64,000 nucleotides of DNA from Saccopteryx bilineata (GCF_036850765.1 NC_089496.1:45431613-45495612); one strand, 5' to 3'; shown: positions 1 to 11,334, numbered from the stretch's first letter. Program-made: numbers and translations. The notes: a model not told the origin generated them from the letters alone.

Positions 1-562
1 ACCGGGCCACCATCCGCAGGCTCCCGTGTCCCTGGGTAGAGCCGAGGGCCACACCGGGCCACACCGGGCCACCACCCGCAGGCTCCCGTGCCCCTGGGTA
101 GAGCCGAGGGCCACACCGGGCCACCATCCGCAGGCTCCCGTGCCCCTGGGTAGAGCCGAGGGCCACACCGGGCCACCATCCGCAGGCTCCCGTGCCCCTG
201 GGTAGAGCCGAGGGCCACACCGGGCCACCATCCGCAGGCTCCCGCGCCCCTGGGTAGAGCCGAGGGCCACACCGGGCCACCATCCGCAGGCTCCCGCGCC
301 CCTGGGTAGAGCCGAGGGCCACACCGGGCCACCATCCGCAGGCTCCCGCGCCCCTGGGTAGAGCCGAGGGCCACACCGGGCCACCATCCGCAGGCTCCCG
401 CGCCCCTGGGTAGAGCCGAGGGCCACACCGGGCCACCATCCGCAGGCTCCCACGCCCCTGGGTAGAGCTGAGGGCCACACCGGGCCACCATCCGCAGGCT
501 CCCGTGCGCCTGGGCAGAGCCGAGGGCCACACCGGGCCACCGCCCGCAGGCTCCCGTGCGCC
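1..562. repeat. 52-bp GC-rich minisatellite
   Basis: About 10.6 head-to-tail copies of a 52-bp unit, with starts at 1, 63, 115, 167, 219, 271, 323, 375, 427, 479 and 531. An extra 10-bp piece (ACCGGGCCAC) lies at 53-62, and the last unit breaks off near 562. Units differ mainly at one CpG-containing position (GTGCCCC, GCGCCCC or ACGCCCC) and the variants sit in blocks. The array continues past the left edge, so its true size is unknown. Confidence 0.97.
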
Positions 563-1631
563 GAGAAGAAGTGATAATGTAGGAGCCTGGTAGCCAAGAG
601 CCGTTCCTACTGAAATGGCGTGAGGAATGGTGCTCCAAAGGTGTCATCCCTTTGTCAAGGACAGTGTCTTCATCTGTTTCCACAAAGACCCCTTCCACAT
701 TGCTAAGCCCTTTCGAGGCTGTTCCTGCTGCTGACCTTTCTATAATATATCAGGAGCTCGCTCCCCCACAAGCTCCCAGGCCAGTGTCTTGTAGGGAAAT
801 CCGGCAATCCGTTCATAAATGCTGCTCGTGGTACAGGTCTGGCCGTGGAGGTCCGAGGAGGCTGCAGGTCATTAGACCTGGAGGCTCCATGGTGGAGCAT
901 GCTGTTCTGTTCCCTAATTACATGAGAAAAACCTCAGTTAAGTCCCAGTTTTAATAGGGGTGCTTCCTGCCGCAGAGATCAAAGTCCGAGGTGAGTGCCC
1001 CAAGGGAAGCCAGGTCTGCTCTTCCTTCCACTTCCAAACCCTCCCCGCCCCTCCCCCCAAGGGCAAGGGCGCTCTCTGCTTCGGGGGAGCGGCCCTCTGC
1101 TCCTTCTCTGTGCCCACACTGTGATTTTCACCCGTCAAACCAGCATTACTCCGCGCAAGCACTGCTTGCCTTCTGCTGCCTTTTGGACTTCCTTGTATTT
1201 TGTAGTGGGGATGGGTGTTTACGTGAGCTTCTATCATCTCTCTAAGGATAAATTCACTTTTGAACTACTAAGGAGCTTGGTGCCCATGCTAATTCTCTCC
1301 TCCTAGGTCATTTTAATTTATCATCTCTGAGTCAGGCAACTGGTCCAAGTACTAGCCCTGCATACAGTCATCATGTCGTAAACCGCCGCTGATTTTTCAA
1401 CAAAAATGAAAATGCTGCCCATGACGCAGGCCCCGTTTGGATACACCCTGTCATCGGGTTCCACTCCCGTGAGCCACGGGGGATAACACAGAGACTAAAG
1501 CAGTAATAGTATTAGATGTTCAGGGAAACCTAAATTGAAGTGGCTATGCCCTCTTCCTTACGTACTAACTGCAATTTGCCAAAACTATGTTTCTTCTTTA
1601 AAAAAAAAAGAAAGTAAAAAGATGTAAGAGA
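563..1631. other. Unique non-coding sequence
   Basis: I recognise no gene or repeat here. Short overlapping open frames on both strands (at 652-1306) lack recognisable domains and look like chance. A short A-rich tract at 1598-1620 precedes the type A SINE insertion site. Confidence 0.6.
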
Positions 1632-2027
1632 GCCCTGGCCGGTTGGCTCAGCGGTAGAGCGTCGGCCTGGCATGCGGGGGACTCGGGTTCGATTCCCGGT
1701 CAGGGCACATAGGAGAGGAGCCCATTTGCTTCTCCACCCCCTCTCCTTCCTCTCTGTCTCTCTCTTCCCCTCCCGCAGCCAAGGCTTCTTTGGAGCAAAG
1801 ATGGCCCGGGCGCTGGGGATGGCTCCTTGGCCGCTGCCCCAGGCGCTAGAGTGGCTCTGGTCGTGGCAGAGCGACGCCCCGGAGGGGCAGAGCATCGCCC
1901 CCTGGTGGGCAGAGCGTCGCCCCTGGTGGGCGTGCCGGGTGGATCCCGGTCGGGCGCATGCAGGAGTCTGTCTGACTGCCTCTCCCCGTTTCCAGCTTCA
2001 GAAAAATACAAAAAAAAAAAAAAAAAT
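1632..2027 (+). mobile_element. Type A (VES-related) tRNA-derived SINE
   Basis: Full-length copy. The tRNA-like head has a pol III A box (TGGCTCAGCGGTAGAGC) and B box (GGTTCGATTCC), followed by a CT-rich stretch, a GC-rich body and an A-rich tail. The flanks repeat ATGTAAGAGA at 1622-1631 and 2028-2037, a readable target-site duplication. The body holds two copies of the roughly 22-bp CAGAGC..CCCCTGGTGGG unit. Open frames across it on both strands come from the GC-rich body, not from a gene. Confidence 0.95.
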
Positions 2028-2139
2028 ATGTAAGAGAAACAAATTTAATAGTAGAATTAAAATTACTGAGACCAAAAAGCCAATGTTAGATTTGGGTCCC
2101 CAAGAATAAACCACAGGCACCCCAAATCCATCATGGTGC

Positions 2140-2335
2140 CTATGTCAGTCCAGGGGTTTGGCATTGGGCAAGTCACTCAAGCTCTCCAAACTGCAGTTTC
2201 CTCAACGGCCCACGAGTTTGACAACCTCCCTCACTGAGCTGTCACGGGGGTGAAATCAGACAAGGCTTGTACTGTGCGTAGTGTAACTAGAACACCTTAC
2301 AAACTCAGTGAACGCTGATCATCATCATCATCTTC
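2140..2335 (-). mobile_element. MIR SINE fragment
   Basis: Reads as the reverse complement of MIR: the TGGGCAAGTCACTCAAGCTC block followed by CAGTTTCCTC is the conserved MIR core seen from the other strand. It is diverged, as expected for an ancient mammalian repeat. The right boundary, at an ATC microsatellite-like run, is approximate. Confidence 0.75.
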
Positions 2336-2559
2336 ATCAGGATGAAACAGAGACCTCTCTGCTCAACCAAGAGTCGATGTCTGATCAGAACTGCAACTTG
2401 AATACTGGGTTTCTTCCAATATCTTTTACAACTGCGTAACTTGCCCATTCTTTATCTTACTGTTCATAACTCTAAACATGACCAAATCAAGGCATACGAC
2501 CTACAGATGACCTTTTTTTATATATATTTTTTTAGTATGAAGCACTTTTTATTTTTTTT

Positions 2560-2894
2560 TATTTTTAATTTTTTTACAGGAACAGAGAGAGAGTCAGATA
2601 GAGGGATAGAGACAGACAGACAGGAACGGAGAGAGATGAGAAGCATCAATCATCAGTTTTTCATTGCGACACTGTAGTTGTTCATTGATTGCTTTCTCAT
2701 ATGTGCCAAGACCGCGGGCCTTCAGCAGATTCAGTAACCCCCCGCTCGAGCCAGTGACCTTGGGTCCAAGCTGGTGAGCTTTTTGCTCAAGCCAGATGAG
2801 CCCGCGCTCAAGCTGGCAACCCCGGGGTCTCGAACTTGGGTTCTTTCACATCCCAGTCCGACACTCTATCCACTGCACCACCGCCTGGTCAGGC
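2560..2894 (-). mobile_element. Type B tRNA-derived SINE
   Basis: Near full-length copy in reverse orientation. The T-rich/ACAGG tail end is at the left, then the GAGAGATGAGAAGCATCAAT block and the CAATGAACAACT complement, and the tRNA-like head ends CCGCCTGGTCAGGC at the right. The B box reads as GGTCTCGAACTTGGG on the plus strand. The TSD is poorly preserved, so the left end is approximate. Confidence 0.93.
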
Positions 2895-3029
2895 TGACTT
2901 TTAATATAAATTCTAAGCCAACTTATACGCCAAGGGGAGGTTATTTTAGGGTTACAATGCATCTTTAACTTAAACACTTTCTATTCTATCTAGATGAAGA
3001 CTAGTAGTAGCTATCTCACTCTATGTTTG

Positions 3030-3177
3030 AGTCATGTCATCCGAGCATCACAACACCCACTGACACAGGTACTATTACTCCCAGATCATCGAGAAGAATG
3101 AGCCGTGGCTGCTTAACTTACCCAAGGCCACAAGCCTAGCTCTGATGGAACCCAGATTGAAGCCATTATCTGACTTT
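3030..3177 (+). mobile_element. MIR SINE fragment, split by a SINE
   Basis: MIR-like order of features: a tetranucleotide-rich left part, GAATGAGCCGTGGCTGCTTAA, then CTTACCCAAGGCCACAAG and GATGGAACCCAGATTGAAG. It ends where the type A SINE inserted, and its last 15 bases form that SINE's TSD. Confidence 0.7.
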
Positions 3178-3550
3178 CTTTTTCTGGGTTTTGTTTTGTT
3201 TTTATATTTTTCCGAAGTTAGAAGCAGGGAGGCAGTCAGACAGACTCCAGCATGTGCCCGACCGGGATCCAGGGAGTTGCTCCAGTTCTACCAGAGCCAT
3301 TCTAGCCGGAGCCATTCTAGCGCCCGGGGCAGAGGCCATGGAGCCATCCTCAGCGCAGGGGGGGGGGGGGGGTCAACTTTGCTCCAATGGAGCCTTGGCT
3401 GCGGGAGGGGAAGAGAGAGACAGAGAGGAAGGAGAGGGGGAGGGGTGGAGAAGCAGATGGGCGCTTCTCCTGTGTGCTCTGGCTGGGAATCGAACCCGGG
3501 ACTTCCACACGCCAGGCCAACACTCTACCACTAAACCAACTGACCAGGGC
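3178..3550 (-). mobile_element. Type A SINE
   Basis: Reverse-oriented full-length copy. The TSD CCATTATCTGACTTT is exact at 3163-3177 and 3551-3565. The head at the right carries GGAATCGAACCCGGG, the complement of the B box. A run of about 15 G at 3358-3373 sits in the body. This copy lacks the CCACCAGGGGGCG units found in several relatives, so it belongs to another subfamily. Confidence 0.95.
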
Positions 3551-3565
3551 CCATTATCTGACTTT

Positions 3566-4202
3566 TAACCTTGCATCCTCGACCCGTTTGCCTTCCTTTT
3601 CCCCAAAAAGCTATACTCTTTTCCTATGCCAGGGATTGACTTTATTTAAAAATTAATTTGAATTATTATTTCCATATTCTATCAGGTGTCATGACGTTAC
3701 ATTATTATTTTTATATACTTTTGAGAGTACTTTATTCTATCACCCTGAACTTCACTTTTTCATTAGGTCTGAAATATAAGTCTATATTTTCATGAATATT
3801 TAATGTTTCCCTCTAACAGCCATGCTATTTTGCACAATTATTAAAAACCACAGTTGTTAAATGAGGTATTTATGAGGCATTTTCCCTTGCTCTGAATGTG
3901 CTACCATTAACAATTTTCACCACCAAGAACATTCTTAAAATAGTTTCGATTTTTTATTTAGGTCTTACTCCCACTAAGCCCATTTTTAAAGAAAAGGCAG
4001 TAAGGTTTTAAACTTCTTATATGCTCTTAAAATCAACTTAACATTAACCTGAAAAAATATATCCTGAATGAAGATCTCACTATAAATTTATATACATATA
4101 TACAGAATAAGATCAAAGGGAAATCTGTTTCATGTAAAGTTTGTTTATTACCTTTGGGTTTAAAATTAAGAAATAAACTTCAACATCCATATCTTTGCAG
4201 AA

Positions 4203-4242
<40 letters not shown>

Positions 4243-5575
4243 CACCCAACCAGGAAAATATTCTCGTTTTAAATTCTAAAGGTCCTCAGATCCTATTTTA
4301 CGGAACTGAAAGAATTTAGCTTTACCTTGGCATGCCAATACATCTAAACCTTGTCAAATCAATTTAGTAGTAACATTTCATGCAGGTCAAGTGTTGTTAC
4401 TTCAAGAAATTTATTTTTGCTAGAATGGTTTAATAACAAAGTACATGGCAACATTCAATTTCCAGTTAAAAGAGGTTAAGGTTCGGGGAATCTCTAATAT
4501 TTTCTTTATCCCCTCACTGGGGACACATTTAGAATGTCATTTATGATCCCATGTATATAAGTAAACATATAAATAAACAACACACAGAGAGAGGACACTA
4601 ATGGGTAGGAATTAATATTTAAATGATCAATTTTATTAGGTTCAAATTAGTATTTTTAAATTTGGTAGCAATAAGCTAAATTCTAATATCCCATTTTAGG
4701 AAAAAGAAAGTCGAGAGTCAAACTAACCATAGCTAAAGCAGAAAAAGGAGTTTGCTGTTATATTTTGAGTTCAGAAAGTGTTAAAAAAATTATAAGGAGG
4801 GGGGACTGCTTAAAGTACTTCATAAAATAGCTTTTAGGAATTCCTACTAGAAATTTCCATTCATAGGCAAATAATCAATGTTACTTCATATCATTTTAAT
4901 CCCTTTATCAACACATTCCCTTGAAAAATTTCTACAGATTGGTTCAAGTTCTGATGACCACAAATTTATGAAGAACTCTCTCTATAGGCACATCTTTTTT
5001 AAAACACATTTTCACTGTATTGTTTCAATACCTGACTTAGCTCGTCTCTCACCATGAGTTAGAAAACTGGTGAATGCAAAGAAGGAACTAGTAACTGAAT
5101 AACTTCAAACTTAATTCTCAGAAAAAAACCTGATGCGTGATCTGTCACCACTTAGACATCTTTTCAATTTGCTAATGATTTCTCCTGGCATATGACTGCT
5201 TCACATGGCTAAACTCCATTCAGGCAGTGAGCTCACTGGGTTGTTTTGATGATAAGTTGTCAGGATACAGCCCATTCTAGGGGGAAATCTAGGAGCTTGG
5301 TGACAATGTTGCATTTCACTTAAACTGAGTCCAGAGCATACCTGCACTGACCAGTGAGGCTCCCTTCTTTTCAGATGTTGTAGCGCCCCCCTGTGGCCAT
5401 GTCTGCATACAAGCCACTAACATGGACACCTTTTAGAATGGGTCACCGGCCACAGAGTAAGGAGCCAGGCAGCAGAAGCAGGGGAGGAGGGAATGAATTC
5501 GGTGCTCAGTAACACTTGCTCCTGCTCCTTCACTATCCCATACATTCACATGCAAATGCCTACCAAGGTCTACAG
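3566..5575. other. AT-rich unique sequence with a GT microsatellite
   Basis: AT-rich and without recognisable exons. It contains a (GT)18 microsatellite at 4205-4240. At about 5380-5405 there is a CTCF-like string with one extra G relative to the consensus (complement of AGCGCCCCCCTGTGGCC), which I treat as weak. Much of it is probably decayed ancient repeats I cannot place. Confidence 0.6.
4205..4240. repeat. (GT)18 microsatellite
   Basis: Pure GT dinucleotide run read directly from the sequence. Confidence 0.98.
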
Positions 5576-6308
5576 CAGGGGTCCCCAAACTTTTTACACA
5601 GGGGGCCAGTTCACTGTCCCTCAGACCATTGGAGGGCCAGACTATAAAAAAACTATGAACAAATCCTTATGCACACTGCACATATCTTTTTTTTTTTTTT
5701 TAATTTTTCTGAAGCTGGAAACAGGGAGAGACAGACAGACAGACTCCTGCATGCGCCTGACCAGGATCCACCTGGCACGCCCACCAGGGGGCGATGCTCT
5801 GCCCACCAGGGGGCGATGCTCTGCCCCTCCGGGGCGTTGCTCTGCCGCGACCAGAGCCACTCCAACGCCTGGGGCAGTGGCCAAGGAGCCATCCCCAGCG
5901 CCAGGGCCATCTTTGCTCCAATGGAGCCTTGGCTGCGGGAGGGGAAGAGAGAGACAGAGAGGAAGGAGGGGGGAGGGGGAGAAGCAAATGGGCACTTCTC
6001 CTATGTGCCCTGGCCGGGAATCGAACCCGGGTCCCCCGCATGCCAGGCTGACGCTCTACCGCTGAGCCAACCGGCCAGGGCCACATATCTTATTTTAAAG
6101 TAAGAAAACAAAATGGGAACAAATACAATATTTAAAATAAAGAACAAGTAAATTTAAATCAACAAGCTGACCAGTACTTCAATGGGAACTATGCTCCTGT
6201 CACTGACCACCAATGAAAGAGGTGCCCCTTCCGGAAGTGCAGCGGGGGCCAGATAAATGGCCTCAGGGGGCCGCATGTGGCCCGCGGGCCGTAGTTTGGG
6301 GACCCCTG
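5576..6308. mobile_element. Non-autonomous hAT transposon (copy 1) with an inserted SINE
   Basis: Starts CAGGGGTCCCCAAAC and ends GTTTGGGGACCCCTG, perfect 15-bp terminal inverted repeats. It is flanked by exact 8-bp TSDs GTCTACAG at 5568-5575 and 6309-6316, the length typical of hAT transposases. Without the inserted type A SINE and its TSD, the element is about 330 bp. It encodes no transposase, so it must have been moved by a source element elsewhere. Confidence 0.95.
5689..6081 (-). mobile_element. Type A SINE inside hAT copy 1
   Basis: Reverse-oriented full-length copy with an exact TSD CACATATCTT at 5679-5688 and 6082-6091, which interrupts the hAT sequence. The body has two tandem copies of the roughly 22-bp unit containing CCACCAGGGGGCGA (5781-5794 and 5803-5816). 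Open frames on both strands across it are by-products of its GC-rich body. Confidence 0.96.
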
Positions 6309-6316
6309 GTCTACAG

Positions 6317-7679
6317 GCACATCCTAAGTGTGGAGACGCCAGAGAGCCAGACCCAAGTCCCAGCTCTAGTGGAACTTGTATTCTTGCACCCTGACAGCAG
6401 GACACACAGTCAACCACGTAAACACATAATAGCATCATGTCAGATGCCTCACAAGTTGGGAAAAGTGTCAATGTCCAAAATGTGGTAAAATTATGAAGTA
6501 TACACAAATCAGCAAGGTCACGCTCTGAAACAGAAGTCAAAGTTCCATTAAGCTCCGTGGTAATAGATGTTTGTGGGTTTATTTTTTAAATCAGGAAAGA
6601 ATAAAACAACAAACAGCTGTCTGCCTCCCCAATATCCAGCCTTGCCTTTCTCCATGAACACAGATCCCTAATGTTCACCCGGAACACAGGCTGCATTTGT
6701 CGGCGGCAAAGTTCCGTAGCTTGCAGGTGTGTGTGTGTGGCGGGGGGAGGCTGATTGACCAGTTCACCAAACATCAGAGGTCATGATCCTCCCCACCCCC
6801 ACCCCCAGGGCTGCCCTGCTCTGCCCGTCTCCTAGAAAGCCACCATCACGCAGCCGGAGAGGGCTGCAGAGGCTCAGACTGGCCGGGGCTTCTGTCCTAG
6901 AAACTTAGAGTAGTCTGTGACCCTATCCCTGTTGATGAGCTCTGTTTCTAGATGACCATCTGCTGACCAGCAGCCACCTCTCTTGCAGGAACGCCATGAA
7001 GGAAGAAAGGCACAAAGCTCTCGGAAATTTCTAGAAGAAGGAAACAGTGGCAAGCAGACCCAAGGCCTCTCCTTCCGAGCAGGGACCCCAGCTCCTCCCC
7101 ACTTTCTTGATGTTCCTGCTCGTGGTCCTTCAACCGTGCCCTCTTTCCTCTGCCGCTCTCGACTGTCCCATCAAAGCAGCTTAGGAAGGCAGGAGAGAAT
7201 AAATACCTGAAAACATTCCTGAAATCCCACCAAGAGTGCGGCCCCATCAAAAAACAAAGAAAACCCAGCATCCTGAGAAGTACACAGTCCTTACCTGTGG
7301 TGTGGCTTCCCCCTGACATCCACGGTCCCCACGGTCCCCACGAGGCTGGCGTCCCCCAGTCGGGGGGGGGGGGTCCCTGCTGCCCTGAGGCCAAACCACT
7401 CAGACAAGCTTTGAAGGCTTCCCCCAGCACCCCCGGGGTCTCCAAGCTCCCCCGAGCTGGCCTCGCACTCTCCGCCGGACGCACCCATCCTGTCTGGGCA
7501 CTCACGCGTTCTTCCCGACCTCCGTGGCCGGATGCCACCTCAGACAGCCCCCAGCCTTTCTGCCAGTCCTCGTATCCCATCCTTCCAGCCGAGCCTCTGC
7601 TACCTTCCAACGTGCAGTGACGGCTCCCTTCTCTGTCCCCCTGGGGTCCCCCTAACATACGAATAGTTCGTCTTGGTCA
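6317..7679. other. Unique non-coding sequence
   Basis: Partly GC-rich (7300-7640) with a G run near 7362. A 236-codon open frame on the minus strand (6948-7658) shows low-complexity Gly/Ser/Arg composition and no recognisable domain, so I do not call it a gene. Confidence 0.6.
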
Positions 7680-8040
7680 GTTCTAGCTGCCCTAACAAAA
7701 TACCCCAGACTGTGTGATGGAAACAACAGAGATCTATTTTCTCACAGCTCTGGAGGCTGGATCAAGACGCCCCCGGCCAGTCTGGGTCCTGCTGGGAGCC
7801 CTCTTCCGGGCTTGCAGATGGCCGCCTGCCCCTTGTGGCCTTCCATGGCAGAGAGAGCTCTGGCGTCTCTCCCTTTTCTTACGAGGCCATCGATCCTATC
7901 AGCTTAGGGTGCCATCTTTACAAACTCATTCACCTGGACACTTCCTCACAAGCCCTTGCTTCAAATGCAGTCCCCCAGGGGCCAGGGCTTCCACATGTGA
8001 ATTCTGGGAGCGCAACATCCGGTCCGTAGCAGAGGGAGGA
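7680..8040 (-). mobile_element. MaLR solo LTR (MST/MLT1 type)
   Basis: The plus strand carries, in order, CTGCCCTAACAAAATACCCC, ACTGTGTGATGGAAACAACA, TCACAGCTCTGGAGGCTGG, and later CAGGGCTTCCACATGTGAAT. This matches the reverse complement of an MST/MLT1 LTR of the ERVL-MaLR group. It is an old, diverged LTR with no internal region alongside. Confidence 0.82.
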
Positions 8041-9765
8041 CGGTGTGGAGGTAAGAGACTAAGAGGAAGAGGGGGAGCAGAGCTTATGGGGGGCTGCTAT
8101 ACAGGGGGAAGCAGGGAGCGGGGACTGTGCCCTTGGAGTCGGAGAAAACAGAGAGTAAGGGGAATGAGCGCTCGAGAGTCCGACTCACCCAGAGGTTGCT
8201 GGGACAATTTATGTTTAAAAGTCAGTGGGGTTGCGTTATGATCAAGCACAAGAAAAAAATTAAACTCATAAAATTTACAAAATATGTATGTTCTGGACAA
8301 ATTATTTTCTTACCAGAGGCCAGTCAACAAAAGACTTGTAAAATCTGTCATTGTCAAATAATTTGTTTTGTTTTGTTTTGTTTTTTTAATTCTCAAATCA
8401 CATCTCTAAAACAAACAGAGAACTTGTGGAAACAGCGGGGGCGGTGGAGGGCACTGACTGTGAATAAAACACTGACTTGCACTGCCCTCTGCTGGTCCAA
8501 TGGCTGCATTTCAAGTTCCTTGGTTTACAAAGTTGCCAAAAGGCAGTTCCAGTATTTTGAACCATCAAATTCAAGCCTAATTACTAAAAACAGGTTGTGG
8601 AAAATATTACTAAGTGGCTTAAATACCATCTGCACCGCATCAGGCACACATTCCTAATGAAAAGGGCACATGTGTGGGAAGGGTGCTGCCAAATCACATC
8701 TGCTAACCGAATAGAAAGGGTTGTGTTTCTTTCTTTTTTTTTTTTTTACTAACTCTTTAAAATATGCATTAAATTCACAATAACGCCTTTAAATTCTCCT
8801 GTTTCCCACCTAACCCCTGCCATGCCAACCAACTATTCAGAAAACAAACAAACAGAGTAAAAAAAAAAGTAATCTTGGCTTCGCCACTGCAACTGAGCCT
8901 CTGTTTAAATCAGCCTTGCACATTATAACTGCATGTCGCTGCACTCTACAAAATCCTTTTTCTAAGTATAGACTTTCTTTAAATTTAGAAGCTGCCTATT
9001 TGCTAGAATGTTGTGGAAAACAAGCCATTTGTTTAAATACACTCGCATTAGCCTCCATTACAATGATTACGGCCCCATTCAAAAGTCCCAAGCATTTATT
9101 AGGTGTCCCTGACACCACAGAGCATTTTACTGAGCCCTGCATGAATGGGCTACCCCGAATCCTCACCTCAGAGCTTGTTTCTGAAGCAGATGAAGTCACA
9201 CGTTGACAGGACAGCTCAGGGATAGTAACCAAAGTGAGCACACCTACGCTCTGTCCTGAGGCAAAAAGATGGGGGCGTTCTGAGCTGGCTGTCATTCAAA
9301 AGGGTGTGGCGAGAGGAAATCACGGTTGTCTAAAATCTGAACAGGAATGCCTCCCAGAGTAGGTGGGACTCCAGGTAACTGAGTACAAAGGGGACAGCTG
9401 GGGACCCGGGGATGCAGGAGGCAGGCACGGGCCTGGCTCCAGTGTGAGAGGTCTCCTGCACAGGAAGGTGGGACAACAGTCATGAGGAAGTTCATCTTGG
9501 AGGTTCCAGGACTCCCAATGGCGACACAGCAACCTCCCTTAACTAAGCCCAGGCCACCGTGTGTGCTGCACAGGCGTGACGGGCTCCCGGCTCCCACGCC
9601 GCCACTGGCTCGGAGCATTCAGAGTTCCTTAGTCACTGACCCGTAGTCACTGTCGCCTTCCTCACTGACCTGCTTCCTGCATGCAGATGGGCAATGGATG
9701 AAGTTCTGCCACCTCCCTTAGGAGCAATGTATTTATTTCACTCAATAAACACCTAACCGCAGGCC
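8041..9765. other. Unique sequence with a CTCF-consensus site
   Basis: Single-copy non-coding DNA. AT-rich around 8240-8400 and 8720-8880 with homopolymer tracts. A perfect match to the CTCF core consensus lies at 8482-8495. A weak L2- or MIR-like string is visible near 9090-9190. I see no exon. Confidence 0.55.
8482..8495 (-). promoter_or_regulatory. Candidate CTCF binding site
   Basis: The minus strand reads CCAGCAGAGGGCAG, matching all 14 positions of the CTCF core consensus CCASYAGRKGGCRS. It sits in apparently single-copy sequence, not in a recognised SINE. Occupancy cannot be judged from sequence. Confidence 0.6.
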
Positions 9766-9769
9766 ACGC

Positions 9770-9975
9770 CTCCTTGTCAATATTAACATGATAAATCCTC
9801 ATAACCGTTCTATAACATGGGCACTATTATTAAAGTCCTAATTTTACATACGAGGAAACAGAGGCAGGCACACCGAAGTTAACACTTTACCTACATTTTT
9901 ACAACTAATATAGATTCAAACCCAAGGAATTCTGGTTCCGAGCCTAGGCTCTTAACTACTATGCTGTGTCACATA
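9770..9975 (+). mobile_element. MIR SINE
   Basis: Has the MIR order: AATCCTCATAACCGTTCTAT, the ACGAGGAAACAGAGGCAGGC core, then TTCAAACCCAAGGAATTCTG and GCTCTTAACTACTATGCTGT. Moderately diverged. Confidence 0.82.
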
Positions 9976-11334
9976 CCATAATTCATGTTATAATCTCCAA
10001 GTAGAAAAAAAAAACAAAAAACCCTGCTGTATAAAAAATAGATTTTGCTGAGGACACAAACAACCCTCAAACCCACAAGAATTATTTCTTGCTCACACTA
10101 CCTGATCACTCAGAGTTGTCAGTCACCACACAACAGGGATAGGGGACCCCAGAGATGCTCAAACTTCACACAAGCAATTATATGCTCTTGCCCAGATGTG
10201 CCACATCATCTCCTACTCAGAACTCACTGGCAAGAACCAATCGTATGGATCCAACCAACCTGATTCAACCAAGCACAGAACCCAACCCCAGCCCAGGGGC
10301 CGAGAAGCGTGCTCCTACTATGTACCTGAAAGAAGGCAGAAATGAAAACACTGGACAGACCGCCACAGAAAGACTACCCAACACACAGAGCGGCCATTAC
10401 CACAGTCACGTTACATTCGTGGTAAACGAAGACGGCATCAGCGGCCCACTCACAGGTCAAGTCGCGTTCCCACCCGCAGGGCCGGGCAGGCGTGGAGTCG
10501 GACTTCCAGGCCAGGAGCACCGGCTCGTTCACGCGTCCCCTCACCCACGCCGGCAGCTTGCACTAAGCAGCACTCACCGCACGGCCTCGCTGGGAATGCC
10601 CACATACACCCGTGCGCACGAACTTGAGAATACAGCAAGCAGACATCCAAGGATACTAACCGAACGCAGACGGGACACTCAGGTGGGACAGGGTAGTGAC
10701 CCACCGACCCATACACGTTTTGAAGGTAATAAATCTCTGTGTCGCTTTTATGATGGAAGCCCGGGACCACACAGGCGAACAGGCTGAGCAGGTGGACAGA
10801 CGGCTCGTCTAGACCAGAGCTTCCTTGAGAACGCTGCTCAGAGGTGGCGTCCTGCAGCTGGGGACGCCAAGAAGCCAACGAGGCTGGTCCCCTGAACCTG
10901 TCTCACCAGCTCCACGTGACGAGACGCCGGGAACGAAGGAGACACTCAACCGAGTCGGGACTCGACCCCAACCCTCTCGACTGTCCTGTTATCAGTGAAA
11001 TGCGACCCACGTGCCGCCCGAAGAGGAAACTTCCACCATATAATCTGTCAAGTTACAAAGCAGGTCGGGCACTGGAATAGGAAATAAAATCGCGCTGTCA
11101 GAGAAGAATATGTTTTTCCGTTGCTTACTTTGGAGAGTTGGAGGTGAGATCTGAATTTTTAACTAGGAAGAAATGACCGGGAAGAGAATGCACACCGGAT
11201 CTTTCCGATCTTGAAGTTCAGATATTTGGAAAACATATCATATATGAGCAGAGCTAGGTTTTAGACATTTTCTGTGTAAGTCCCTGAGCTATAAGTGAAA
11301 GGATTTTAGAACTAAAAAGAATACAAACCAGAAA
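9976..11334. other. Unique non-coding sequence
   Basis: CpG content is moderate in 10,430-10,980. A 210-codon plus-strand frame (10,155-10,787) and a 142-codon minus-strand frame (10,450-10,878) overlap each other and show no recognisable domain. No gene is supported. Confidence 0.55.

Noticed and set aside
1..562. CRISPR-like array
   Set aside because: Direct tandem units without spacers in a mammalian genome: a minisatellite.
1632..1705. tRNA gene
   Set aside because: The A and B box-like motifs belong to the head of a type A SINE. The same sequence recurs in many copies, with SINE body and poly-A following.
5380..5405. Second single-copy CTCF site
   Set aside because: The string has an extra G and lacks a consensus position, so the match is weak.
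5642..6103. Proteins of 117-190 codons on both strands
   Set aside because: They recur at every type A SINE (for example 20,150, 25,232, 48,943 and 55,896) because the SINE body is GC-rich and stop-poor. Not genes.
6948..7658. 236-codon minus-strand open frame
   Set aside because: Low-complexity Gly/Ser/Arg composition in GC-rich sequence with a poly-G run; no family resemblance.
10155..10787. 210-codon plus-strand open frame
   Set aside because: It overlaps a minus-strand frame, and neither has a recognisable domain or splice context.
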